A stretch of DNA of 26,972 bases from the NCBI GenBank assembly GCA_018398765.1, contig JAHBMJ010001721.1:1-26972 (forward strand). The letters are read 5' to 3'. Position numbers and translations under genes: made by a program. Under the pieces are notes generated by a model. The model did no database searches and was not told the DNA's origin. It saw nothing but the letters and a program-made list of their open reading frames with translations. Positions 10,056 to 22,018 of this stretch are shown here, one piece after another (position 1 is the stretch's first letter; the number at the start of each line of letters is the position of its first letter). The DNA is from Chromera velia (taxonomy: Eukaryota > Sar > Chromeraceae).

Positions 10056-11196
10056 GTAAGTTGGGAGTTGCTTTTCCCTGGTCGTACTCGACTCTTCTCG
10101 ATCGAGCAACCCATTCGCCAGAGATAAACGAACAATGATCGAAGAGAGTCTGAGACAGACTGAGCTTCGAAGAAGGCTGTTCTCAACGTCCTCTGACGTC
10201 TCTTAAGAGGCCAGCGGAGGATTTGTTGCCAAGAAACTTCAACTCGACAGTTGGAGAACATCTTTGTTGACAGAGGCAAGGCTTCCCTACAGAGCCGTGA
10301 TGAAATTGTTTGTTGTTGTTGTTGTTGTGATAATTCCTGTCACGCTGCATTGAGAAGCTACTAGAGGCGGGAGAAATGGTCATTGCATCAACGTACGTGA
10401 GATGCGTACAGGGGCAGCCTATTTCTGTATGCATGCAGATGAATCATCAGCCTTTCGGGGAGTAGAAACGTTGGATCAGTGTAACGGCCAACCAGACATA
10501 CTGAAAGACGCTCACTCTGCTCGCGAAGAGTATATGCATTCACAGTGTGTGGAAGCTTTCGGATAAGAAATGATTCCAATGATTACGAAGAGCTCTGAAA
10601 CAGGTGCCGGTTTACTGTTTCATCTGAACAAACCACCTGAAACATTCGAGTCTATGTCAGATATTAATATATACATAGTGCATGATGTCTAATGGATCGA
10701 TATAAAGAGATGTTTGGATATGTTTGGATCATTTTGGATCGACTCCATGCACAACAAATCCGATTCATGCGCATGCATGCCGGCCGGGGCCCTGCATGCA
10801 TGCATGGCCCCTCGGACGGCGCGGAGCGCGTACAGCTGCTACAGCAGCGCTCTCCGTTTGAATGTTCGTGATGCTCTCTGACATCCGAGGTCTGAACATC
10901 TGTCTGAACTAAGTTCACCCCGCGAGCTTAGTACATGGACATGAAGAGAATCTAACAGTGCGCGGTACTTCAATCAAATCAGGCCCGACTGCGGTGGCAT
11001 TGTGTGTGGTGTGAAGAGACGGGTAACTGCTGTGCGTCTCGGAGACGGCGGTTTGAAATAAGACATCTTTCAGACGACCAGACGAGAAGTGGGCGCCTTT
11101 TTCACTTCCATCCTTCCAGTTTCAGAATATCCTGCTATCGATCAGCCGAAAGAGCCAATCCTAGAGCCCAGAGGCCCGACAGTCACCTAAAAGAAC
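10056..11196. other. 5' flank of the HGPRT gene, no gene seen
   Basis: Mostly unique sequence with a (GTT)n run near 10308-10327. It contains a GC-rich palindromic cluster at 10780-10860. No protein family or RNA gene is recognised in either strand. It lies directly upstream of the candidate HGPRT start, so the promoter should be here. Confidence 0.5.
10786..10811. promoter_or_regulatory. 26-bp near-perfect palindrome with TGCATGCATGCA core
   Basis: GGGGCC and GGCCCC arms flank TGCATGCATGCA; only one symmetric pair fails to match. It sits about 390 bp upstream of the candidate HGPRT ATG. TGCATGC-type motifs are known binding sites of ApiAP2 factors in apicomplexans. Relevance here is inference from the lineage suggested by the genes. 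Confidence 0.35.
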
Positions 11197-11276
11197 ATGA
11201 CAGACAGTGCGAATCCGCTTACGAAGAGCCAGGAACTTGCAAAAGCGAACGAAGGATGCAAGCCCTCCTTGAAAAA
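11197..11276 (+). other. Candidate first coding exon of HGPRT
   Basis: ATG in AAGAACATGA context, with an in-frame TAA three codons upstream. It is open for 80 nt ([20 protein letters not shown]...) and ends at a textbook donor, GTAAGTCAG. Length and position suit a roughly 230-residue HGPRT. The N-terminus is poorly conserved in this family, so resemblance cannot confirm it. Confidence 0.45.
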
Positions 11277-14200
11277 GTAAGTCAGGTCCTTGCATGAAGC
11301 CATCATTCTGTGCACGCCCTTGAGATTCTTTTTCGGGAGAGTGTGAGACAGAATATCCCCTTCCACCCCCTCGCCCCCCCCCCGCGCACGTCCAGAAAGA
11401 TAGTCAACGAGGCAGACGCACGCTCTGCAATTCACCTACGCTGATTGGTTGCAGGCCGGGAACAGGCGACGGCCGCGCGGAGCCTCTCTATATTGGTCGG
11501 TTGCCGGTTTTTTTCTTCCTGACTCCTCTGCACACGCACCCGGCCATACGCAAGATGTGCACTGAGCTTCTTTCCCGGACCCGTCTCCTCTCTGAAATTT
11601 CAGTCAGCTGGGGTACTGTTGTTTTCGCATTTTTTTGGTGATGCGTCTTTGAGCTCCCATCAATGTTCCTTCTCTGTGCGCCCCCCCCCTCTCGTCAGGA
11701 CCCTCGTTCACTGACCAGCCGTCTCGCTCCTCTGCACTTTTTTCGCTGCATTCTTCCCTTCTCTTCCCTTGACGTGAAAGGTCTCAAAGCGACTCTCATC
11801 CCTGCCCCTCCCAGCAGAGCAAGTGATTTGCTGCCCTGCTTTCTCTTTCGTGTCCCGCCTGTCCCTCACCACAACTCCCTTTCTCATGCAAGAATAGAAC
11901 AATCACTTCCCCCCCACTTTCCCTGCCCAGGCCCTAACTGACTGGTCGACTGAATGATTGCAAGAATGAATAAACGTATAGGTGGTGCATGCAGACGAGA
12001 AGGGCCTCTCGAAGGAACACTTCATGTTGCCTCCCCACTACGTTGTCAGTCAGTCAGTCAGTCAGTAGCCTGGAGGGAGGGAGGGAGGGAAAATTCATTC
12101 GCTTTTGTGTTATGTCCCTCAATAATGTTCTTATTTTTACGTTGCACGCACGGATATGTCCTGGTACACATGTCTCTAAAGGGGTTGGAGGAACGCTTTT
12201 TGTTTGTGCTCTTTTGTTTTGCTTTCTTCTTATCCTGCATTATCTGCGTCACCGTGCTCTCTCTGTTCTCTCAGCTTCTTTAATTCGAAGAAATGTGTGG
12301 TCATTGCATCGCCGTCGAATCTGCTGCTGATTCTTTTTTTGCTGGCGAGAGACAGGAAGGGGCACAAGAGTCACCATGTGGGATCAACACCTCTTCACGA
12401 GGTTGTCAAGATTTTCTGGTGTCAGGAGAAGATCGCGTGATTGATGCCCCATTTTTGACGTATGCGTGCGCACGAGTACCATTTTCCAGAGCTCTTGTGA
12501 CCTACTTTCCTGTTCCAAACTGATGCCAGAAGACAACGAAACAACGAGATTCCTCTGTATCTATATTTTGTGCAGGACTCAATTGACCGTCTTCTGGTGC
12601 CTTATGGATTTGTGGTCGATCGCATCGAGAGGCTGGTGGGTTTGCCTTCTTTTTCTTGCTGAGAGGCTGGTGGGTTTGCCTTCTTTTTCTTGCAATCTCT
12701 TTCTTCTGTTCTTCGCTGTCACGTAATTTGATTCCTTCTGTCGCGCTCGGTCCGTGAAGCCCGCTGGCTGTCTTACCCCGCTACCCCCACCGACATTCTG
12801 AACGTCGTTTTTCTCGCTAACCCAACTACTCTTCCTCAATTTGATTCTCTGTTCAAAGATTGCCTGGTTTTTGATTGCATCTTGCTGAACGCTTTTCTTG
12901 GACTGATTTTGCGATGTGTTCTCCTGGAGGTCTCCTTTGGCCTTCCTCTCGTTTCTTTCTCCGTCTGCTTTCCTTCGCACTGGTGCAGCACCTCCCTCCC
13001 AGAGTAGTCCCTTTTCTTTTGGAGTGTTGACGGACAGAAGTTCCGTCTCTTCTCTTCTGTCTCCTTTCCTTTCCTTCCCATCTGCATGAATGCAGGCATG
13101 GGATATCAAGACAACGTACGGGAACGAGGACCTGCACCTGATCTGCGTCCTCAAGGTGGGCCGGGCCTTTCTTGGGGGACCTCAGGGGCTCTCTCCCTCT
13201 CTCTCTACGTCTTCGTTCGTTTGCGCATGTGTCTCTTTCTTTGAATGGGTGATTGATGGATGATTGTTCACACAGGTTGGTTCGAAGGTATCGCACTTCT
13301 TTGCTGATTCGTTCTTCTCCCTGTACATATGGCTGTCTGTAGATCAAAGGCAGAGGAAGAGAAGTCATTTCTGAGAATGAGTCGATTTCTGAGAATGAGG
13401 GAAGACGGCAGAACGGTCTGTTGACCAGCCGGTGAAATCACTTGCTGCAACTCTGTTTTGGCTTCCTGGGCGCTGTATCCTTGTGTCCCTTCCGGGGTCT
13501 CGAGAAAACTTTCCTGTCTTTTCTCTGGTTCCTGTCTTTTCTCTTGACACCGCATTCTTCCGTTTATCCTCTCTTTTGCATGCCCCTATTCACCCCTCTG
13601 CCGGAATCTGACTACCCTGTTTGATGGCGTAAAAACCTGTTTTGGTGTTCAAGTGTCGTTCTTTTCCCCTCCTTATTTCTTTCTGTCTGTCTGCACTCTC
13701 TTTTGTTTTCTTCTTTTTTTCCTTCTCCTGCAGGGTTCGCGCGGGTTCTTCAACCATCTCCTGAATGCCCTGAACAGGATCCATATGTCAGTCTGCATGC
13801 ATGTCGGTTTTTCTGTGCCTGTCTATTTGTCTGTCTGTCTGTCTGTCTGTCTGTTGTGTTCATGAAGAAAAGGAGGGAGAAGAAGAAGAAAAATATAGTT
13901 TGTCTGTCTGCATGATGGAACGGGGAGTGATCGGGTGTTTGTCGAGGTACTGTGGGGGAGTGCAGACGGGAAGTCATGGAAGGAGTGCAAAGCGAATCAT
14001 GCTCTGACGCGGAAAAACCAGAGAGAGGATAGAAAATACAGACATCTCATGCAGCGGACGTCTCCAAACTCTTCATAAGGGTGCATGGCGTTTTGAAGGA
14101 CAAAATGACAGTGGAAAGAATCCATCATCTGTTTTTTTTTGTGCGTTGGCTTCTTTCTAATCTTCACGTGTTGTGCTCCTCTGTCTCTCAGAGTCGATTT

Positions 14201-16736
14201 CTCTCTTTCTGCATCTATGACTGTGTCCACACAGGTATCAAAACAGGCACACGACCTCCCTCCCCTTCTACGAGCACTACGTGCGTCTAAAGTCCTACAA
14301 GGGTCAGTCGGCAAGTTGTCACCGAGAGACGCCGTGAAAGCTCCCAAAAGCTTTGAAAACAGACGCTGATAATCTCCCTGCCGCGATTTCATGCACGGAA
14401 CGCCCAAGTCCTTTGAGCTGCTCTGCGCAAGATACTAGGAGGAGGAGACGGACAGAGAAATATCCCCTGCAGAGTCTGTCGACACTGAGAACTCTGTATG
14501 CAGTCCCGCTAAGCTTTCCGTCCTTTCAGCTTTCTCACCACTGCCTCCGGGCTGGCAGTCTTCTGGGGAAGTCGATTTTGGGCTTTTCCACGTAGTTTTT
14601 CATTTGATTTTTCTGTGGACCTGTCTGCCTGCCTGCAGGTATGCAGTCGACTGGTGAGCTGACGGTGATTGCAGAAGACCTGTCGGTGTTAGAGGGGAAG
14701 CACGTGCTTGTGGTGGAGGACATCATTGACACAGGTGGGGGGGTTTTGACGGGGGGAGGGACGGGAGGGGATACAAAGTGCACGGAGGGGACATCATTGA
14801 CACAGGGATGGGAGGGGATACAAAGTGCAGGAACAGTGGGGAGAGATTCTACAGGGAGAGGCACAAACTGCATGCGGATTGCAATCGTTTATGATTTTTG
14901 GAAGACGTTGTTGCATTCATGAGCTGGCTTTTGCCGTTTTCGAGTTTTTTTCTGAGGCCCGCTTACCGCCGCTTACGCGATGGATTTGCAGCTCGTGTGA
15001 GTACGTATGTGTGCGTTCATAGGTGGATGTCTATGTGCGTGCGTACCTCTCCCTCTCTCTGTGTGTGTGTGTGTGTGTCTGTGTTTGTCTGTGTCTGTGT
15101 CTGTGTCTGTGTGTCCGTGTGTCTGTCTGTCTGTCTGTCTGTGTGTTCGTGGAAGAGAGAGATCAGCCGTGTGTTGATCGGCCATGGACGACTCCACTGC
15201 TGTCCTTCCCCTTTCGCTGCCTTCTGCATGACTCGTTCAGGCACCACACTGACCAAATTTGCGAAGTATCTGGAGGTCAGCCGGGTCCTCTGGTATTAAG
15301 CGTGGGTGGTACAGCGGTTTGGCTTCTCTTTCTCTTTTTGCCGACCCCACTCTTCAGGCCTGTTCGTAGAATTTATATCAGATTTGTCAGCATTGCCGCA
15401 GAGATGGTCAAAGCATCGTTGCGTGTGCGCGCGAAAGAGGGAGCAGCCGCAAATAATCAAAGATTGTGGAGTGACGCAATGCAGTGGAAGCGATGGTGTT
15501 TTCGCAGTCAGTCAATCACCTTGTCGGTAGGTGAGTGAACGAGTGAGTTGGACTGGCTTTCCTTCTGCTCCGCCTGTCCATGGAACTCTTTAACCGCTTT
15601 AAGGACACACGCACACTTCGTTGCCAAACCCCCTCATGCAGGACATCAAGCCTCGGTCTGTAGGCGTGGCCTCTCTGACAGAGAAGAGGACCACACGGAG
15701 CTCTGGCTTCAAGGGAGACTTTGTTGGGTCAGTCGTGCGGTTCCTTTGTTCTTTTGGCCTTCTTCTGGTGATACTGCATGGGGCAGCAGTGTCTGACGAT
15801 TCTATCCTGTCTGTCTGTCTGTCTGTCTGCATTCTTCTGTCCGTCCCTTTTTCTGCCTGTTTTCTTTGGTCGATTAGTCGTTATGTCAGTTCGAATGACC
15901 GTCCGGCGATCAGGAAGTCTCTGAGCCAACACGCAACCGAAGTGGGGCATTGTCTGTTTTTCAGTGCTCCTCTCCCATGCTACACGGGTTACTAGGTCCA
16001 GTCAGTCACATCCCGTCAGAATTCTGATTGTGATTCTCTGCTCATGCAAAGACACCCTCGGAGGTCTGCATGGAGTCAAATGAACAGGGGCCTGGGAATA
16101 TCAAACGAGTGCTTGGTTCGCTCCCCATGGTGTCTTCTCTGTTCTCGTCCCCCTTGCAGTTTTTCTATTCCTGACGAGTTTGTGGTTGGGTTCGGGTTGG
16201 ACTACAATGAGGTCAGTGTTCTTGCTCATTTGGTCTCTGGCTGTTTTTTCACTTTTCCTCCATTTAACAATCGGCCCTTTGTCTGGCCTTTTGTCTTCTT
16301 GCTGGCTGGTGGGTGGAACGCATCTATGTGTAGGGGATTGGTATGTGATCGTCTGGGGGGGATGTCAATTCGTTGAGACCATCAGTGCTGTTCAGAGAGT
16401 AAGGATATTCCATTGCTCCACTGATTGGCTTCCTCTGTGTGCATCTTTGCACGATTGGTTCGTGGCCCTGTAGGTCTGGATTTTTATTCTCATGGGCTTC
16501 CTCCCAGCTCGTCTCTTCACGTGTCTCCGTTTGTGCCTTTGCTTTGCCTCTACCGCACGACAGACACGGTAGAGGTGTCGGGGAGTCAGTATGAATGCTG
16601 ACCTTTTTTTTTTGCGTTCTTCCTTTTGCGGTTGTGTGATTTGTGATTGCAGATTTTTAGAGACCTGGACCACATCTGTGTGATCTCCAAGTCGGGTATC
16701 GAAAAATTCGCGAAAGTGCGGCAGGGAGCCCACTAA
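11197..16736 (+). CDS. HGPRT: Hypoxanthine-guanine phosphoribosyltransferase (9 secure exons plus candidate first exon)
   Basis: Purine salvage enzyme joining hypoxanthine or guanine to PRPP to give IMP or GMP. Secure exons: 12576-12635, 13096-13155, 13734-13786, 14235-14302, 14639-14734, 15241-15275, 15642-15727, 16160-16211 and 16653-16736 (stop TAA). They join in frame to 197 residues. Motifs in order: [16 protein letters not shown], the LKG loop (ICVLK|GSRGFF), YVRLKSY, the PRPP motif [11 protein letters not shown] (split by an intron before the last Gly), EKRT, and base-binding [35 protein letters not shown] and the FRDLDH end resemble Plasmodium and Toxoplasma enzymes most. Residues before DSIDRLL are not settled. 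A good ATG exon lies at 11197-11276, but its phase needs at least one more small exon (length 1 mod 3) before 12576, which I could not place. Confidence 0.93.
12627..12694 (+). repeat. Perfect tandem duplication of an HGPRT 5' splice site
   Basis: A 34-bp unit (12627-12660) covers the last nine bases of the exon ending at 12635 plus 25 intron bases. It is repeated directly at 12661-12694, with only the final base differing. Both copies hold GAGAGGCTG|GTGGGT. The second donor would shift the frame. Confidence 0.97.
13828..13854. repeat. (TGTC)n in an HGPRT intron
   Basis: Tandem TGTC units in the intron 13787-14234. Confidence 0.95.
14719..14829 (+). repeat. Duplicated PRPP-motif exon end and intron repeat in HGPRT
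   Basis: The last 16 coding bases before the donor (GACATCATTGACACAG, 14719-14734) recur exactly at 14790-14805, 71 bp downstream inside the intron, followed by GGATGG, so this copy has lost its GT donor. A GGGAGGGGATACAAAGTGCA motif is also present twice, at 14763-14782 and 14810-14829. Confidence 0.95.
15059..15143. repeat. (TG)n/(TGTC)n in an HGPRT intron
   Basis: Alternating TG with CTG interruptions, then TGTC units, about 100 bp before the acceptor at 15240. Confidence 0.95.
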
Positions 16737-18134
16737 AGCAAGCGTATTTTACCCCTCTATGCAGCCCTTCACAGGACTTAGAGAAGAAAGTCTTGAAAGA
16801 ATTTCTCAAATTAAAGCAAAGAATATTGCAAGTTGAAGAATCGAGCAGGCTGGCGATCAGACTGCTTGAACACATCTGGATGGAGTGGTTCAAGGAACTG
16901 CTTTTCGTTAATTGAGAGCGATTGAAGAATAATAGTAGAACGACTCAGATTCAGAGAACACATTATGAATGTATATGAATGTGTAAGCCGATACGTAGAC
17001 TAATAGTAATCATCATCATCAGCACTGGCATTGGGGCTAGCATTGAGGCCATAAACATATTTCGTTGCGACCGTTTAGGTCGAACCAACCCCCCATCCTT
17101 GGTAGCCCTGCTACTAGCCCATCGATCATTATTATTATCAATAATGTAATTATTTTACTGTAAGTATCTAGCTAGGCTAGGCTTGAATAGTCTAAGGCTA
17201 GGTTTAGGGCACCAGTGCCGCGCACCAGTATTACTTAATCACCATATTTTGAGCCTTATTATATTTGGCCCTTATATTTATGATATGAATTTTATGTTTT
17301 AGCAGGCCGGCCTTATAGGCCCGGCGGCTTCGGCCTAAACTAAATTAGTATTTTGCTCTAGATTTTGCTAGGTATTTTACTAAAATTCAATACTAAAATC
17401 TTAGTATTTTTATATAAGCAAAGCTAGAAGCAAAGCCTACAGGGCAAAGCTAAACGACCCTCCCTAGGACCCTCCTTTCTAGCCTCTTTTGGCAAAACCT
17501 CGGGCGAATGAAACAATCTAGGAAACAATCCTAGAAACAATCCAAGTCTAGATTCCAAGAATCAGCGTGAGAATCAATGCATAATACACATTGCATATGC
17601 TCGCTGGATCATGCTGAATCCTTTCGCTTTCATAATATTCACGAAAAGCTGCCCCAGATTTGACGGCTAGAATCCGAGTGACCGAGTCCAACTCTTTGAG
17701 CTCAGCACCGTGCTCTTCAGACTCTTTGGTCGACTTGCCCGATGACGTTTGACTCAATTCTCAAATCTCATCCTTCAAACCGATATTAATTATACTTCTG
17801 TACGAATGCCCACCTCAGATGATGCGCCGTCAGATGCGGATTTGCTCAACGACTGTGCCTGTGCTCACTGCTCAGCGGATCGAGATCAGAACCAGAACAA
17901 GGAATTGGACAATGATCGATTCAAAGACAGAGGCACGCGGGATCAAATCAAATCGAAGAGACTCTCTGCCTACCCAATTTTCCCTTAATTCCTCGTTATC
18001 CTTTTTGGTGCCGGACCTCTCTTCATTTCGATCGATCGAATAACAACCTGAAGCCGACCGGACTTGGAGGTCGCTTTCGATCACTTGACAGACACACTCT
18101 CAAGTGTCATACATTTTGCTCTCATGCACCCAAT

Positions 18135-18285
18135 CACTCATTCACTCCCGCACTCCCTTATCCACTCATTCATACACTCAATTCATTCATTCATTCGCGT
18201 ACACATTCACTCACTGACTCATTCACTCACACACTCACTCACTCACTCACTCATTGATTGATTCATTGATGAATGAATTCACTCT
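18135..18285. repeat. CATT/CACTC repeat, second locus
   Basis: Imperfect ACTC and CATT units of the same type as at 5450-5695, but here outside the inverted-repeat element. Confidence 0.9.
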
Positions 18286-18476
18286 GTGATTCATTTTTTG
18301 ACTCACCCACTTCCTCCTCTAAACAAAAAAACCCTTCCACGGACACACCACTGCAATCCCTCCAGAAGCAGTCGGCCAGTCAGTGAGCGAAAACTGAGAG
18401 AAGGGAAGAGAAAAACGACAGCGGGGCGGAGACCCTCCCCAAATTGACTGACTGACCGACTAACTTACTGGTCCCA

Positions 18477-18479
<3 letters not shown>

Positions 18480-18538
<59 letters not shown>
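18480..18538. repeat. (CT)n(GT)n microsatellite
   Basis: About 30 bp of CT followed directly by about 28 bp of GT. Confidence 0.97.
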
Positions 18539-18541
<3 letters not shown>

Positions 18542-19174
18542 AAGAAAGGAAGGAAGAAAGGAAGGCACATAGACGAACTGAACGAAGACAAGAGAGGAAG
18601 AGAGAGGGGGAACGGCAGACTCCCTGCCCCGCACCAATCCTCCTTTGATAAGAAGGAAACCTCGCCACAAACAAATAAGTAAATAAATAAGCAGAGACCT
18701 CTGTCCCCCAGTCAGACCATTCGTTCACTCACTCATTCATGCTGGCGAGCATGCACCCATTCGCCATTCATTCCTTTGATTGAAACACTTCAGGCACACA
18801 CATCATATAGTGTGCGACTCCTCACTCCGCAATTATTGACCTCGGCACTTCAGCCGTGGTTTCTTTTACTACTACTATTATTACTACTACTCCTGCTTAC
18901 ACGGAACACCTTCCGCTTACTCAAACCGTTGCCGGGCACACAGGCAGGCAAGCATTCAAGCACTTAATTCCACAGGTCGGTCGGTCGGTCGGTCAGTCCG
19001 TTGGCCCACCTTATTGCGAAAAGAGAGGCAGGCATCCCTCGTTTAGTTCCTTCACCGAACGAAGACAGATCCTCTTCTCTTCATGGAAGCACCCGCCCAG
19101 TCATCTTAAAATTCAAGAGACACAGACACGCAGACGAACAGACAGACGCACAGGCTCACATGCACGTTGATCCA

Positions 19175-19292
19175 TCATGCCGTGGTGACCTTGTCCCCCC
19201 CACTGATGACCTTTGCACTCTCAATGATGTCTCCCTCCTTCACTCCTCCCAGAGACTCCGCGTTTGTGATCGTGTACCCGAAGCAGGTGTAT

Positions 19293-19335
<43 letters not shown>

Positions 19336-19391
19336 CACACACACACGCACGCACACACACACACGCACGCACGCACGCACGCACGCACACG

Positions 19392-19449
<58 letters not shown>

Positions 19450-21987
19450 TGCAGCCATACAGTCGCGCACTCACTTGCACAAACAGAGAAAGAGAGACAA
19501 AGGACAGACACAGAAGGGCAACAGACAAGGACAGACCGACCGACAGACAGACAGACAGATACGCAGTCAATGGAAACAGTTCAGCATTTTCATCGTTCGC
19601 TGCTTATTCTCCTCTGCCACTCATATCCAAAGTTTCCTTCCCGTTTCCCTCCCTCTTCCACCACAGGATCTAGACGAAGTTCATCCCTCCCTACATTTAC
19701 ATGTCTGTATGCCTCGGTCTCTGGCTGAATTCTCGGTTGGACACCCCTGAGAGATTCCCTCCCTACAGAGACCCTTGTTGACCTAGAGAAGGATCATCTG
19801 TTGATAGGCAGGCCCATTCTTTGAACGCATAGTCACCACCCATCGATCGATGCATGGCACTGACCGTCCGTCCATACATTTGCTTTCATACAGAATTGGC
19901 ATATACAAAGCAAATGCATGTATGAAAGCAATTGCAGGAACTGACCGTCCGTCCATAAAGTTCTTCCCGGCCGGTGTCAGATCGGAGTCAAAGAGCAGCC
20001 AGAAGAACTGAGAGGACGCAGAGTCATTCTCATACTCGGCTCTTGCCATGCCCAAAGCACCATAAGCCTGCAAGCAAACCAAGCAGTAACAGCAGGTGCG
20101 TGCATGCCCAGTGAGCAAGTAACTACCACTTAAAGAATAAGAAAGCGGTAGCAAAACTCTCGATTGAAATCCGAAAATTCCAAAGGCATTATTGGCAGAA
20201 GTCAAACCATGCTGACTGGTAGCAAAACGGGGTCAGAAAGAAGAGTTCCAAAACACAGACTGGCAGATGAACTCAATCAGTTCAGGCAAAGAAAAACCAC
20301 AAGAAGAAACATGCGAGAGGAAATCACAATAATCCCTCTGTGTATTCTTTGAAAAAGAAGAGCAAACAAATTTGATCATCCCAACCAATGAATTTCGTCA
20401 TGCCAACTGCCAGACTTCGAAGAGCAGTCGGGAAAGTTCAAAAATGGTGGAAGAACAACGAACAATGAATGAAACAAAAGGCGTCCACTCCCCCATGCAC
20501 ACTGACTTGGAAGGGAAGTCGGGGAGGGATGGCGCCCTCCCCCAGGGCTTCTGATGTGTCGTGGTAGAGGGGGGAGGGGTCGGCCTGCATGCAGTGAATG
20601 CACAGACAGACAGAGAGTCAGTCAGTCAACTTGCTCTATTCATCAACCATCCACTCATCTGTCCATCCGTCCATCTACCCAGAGAGAGCAAGACCAAGCA
20701 GCGAGACGAAAGGATCGATAAAAGCAAAAAGGGGGAAAGAAAGCGGCCAGGGGGGAATGAATGAAAATGCGGCATTTAAAGCGCACGGCAGGAGAGCCGC
20801 AAAGTTGCTCGACAATTTCGTGGGGCACCTACAGAAGGGAGGGAGAACGCGTGTGGGCGCGTGTTAGGAGTGTCAAAGAGAGAGGAGCGGTAGAGAGAGA
20901 GAGAGCACTTCAAATCGAGGAGGGAGGCCTCGCAGACCCACCTACCCACCCACCTACCTGTGTGAAGATTTCCAGAGGGATTGTTCTGATCTCGCTCTGT
21001 CCTTGAGGAACGAATCCCTGAGGCCCTCCCTCATCAGGTTTCCCCGTTTGCACCACGAACCCGTCCGCCCTGTCTACCACCTTATTGTTGTAGTACCCGG
21101 ACTTGATGATGTCAATGAAGTTACCAGCAGTGATCGGCGCGTTGTAGCCGTCTACTACCATCGTCACGGTCACCTGCCAGGGTGTTTGCACGTGCGCGTG
21201 ATGGCACCAAATGAAAGGAAAGGAAACCAAGTGCAGAGATTCCATTATTCCTTTGATTGGATGGATGGATGGAATTATTCCATTGGGGACAATTATTTGG
21301 AGACACGCTGACACAAAGACTGTTCGAGAGAAGCGCTTGTAGAGAAATACGGTGAAAACCACCGGCGCATTCCAATGGAGATTACAGCAAGTCCCCACAG
21401 GAAAGACAAGATGCGTGTGAAAAAAAAACATTTCACCACGAAGAACCGAACAGGACCTACAAAAAACGAGGCTAACTGACCGACTGACCTTATCAACTGG
21501 CACACCGTTGAGTTCAAATTTCTCGTCGCTTCCCTTCGGTTTCTTGAAAGTGAATTCCACCGTCGCCCTTCCCTCCAATTTGGGCAGGCCCTTCACGTCG
21601 TCTGGCGTCTTCACCTTGTACCCTGAGGGGACCATGTTTTCTTGCAGTTCGCTTATCAACGCACTCGTCTGGCTCTGCATCGTGAGGACCTTCTGGGCAT
21701 CCTCCAAGTCTTTGGGGGATCCGGCTGGGGCCTGCTCTTGTGCGACTGCCAGCATCGTGACTGCCTTGTCTTTGATCTCATCCAGAATCTTTCCGGATCG
21801 GGCTTTGGTGTCAGCACGCACCTGAAGAGAGGAGGAGAGAGGGTCAAGGAGGTGACAAAGGAGAGTCGGGTATCTGGGAGAACTCTACAGGTTGGAATGG
21901 AAGAACTGAGTAGGCATCCTGCAAGATTGTGTGGGGTTTCCAATCATGCCTTCCCCTTTTCTGGCCCTGACCGACCGGGCAGGATGG

Positions 21988-22018
<31 letters not shown>

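Larger units (their letters stand above)
16737..19174. other. Convergent spacer between HGPRT and CYP38 3' ends
   Basis: No gene is supported. 16920-17540 is AT-rich, with repeated CTAGGCTAGG and TTAGTATTTT motifs in direct and inverted copies and a CATCATCAT run, perhaps an old transposon. 17548-17990 has more even composition and short open frames on both strands without family resemblance. From 18135 on it is dominated by microsatellites: CACTC, CT/GT, ACT and GGTC. Both flanking genes end into this spacer. Confidence 0.5.

Noticed and set aside
17548-17988. Short open frames on both strands of even composition
   Set aside because: Neither resembles a known family, the minus one lacks an ATG, and no splice context joins them to a gene.
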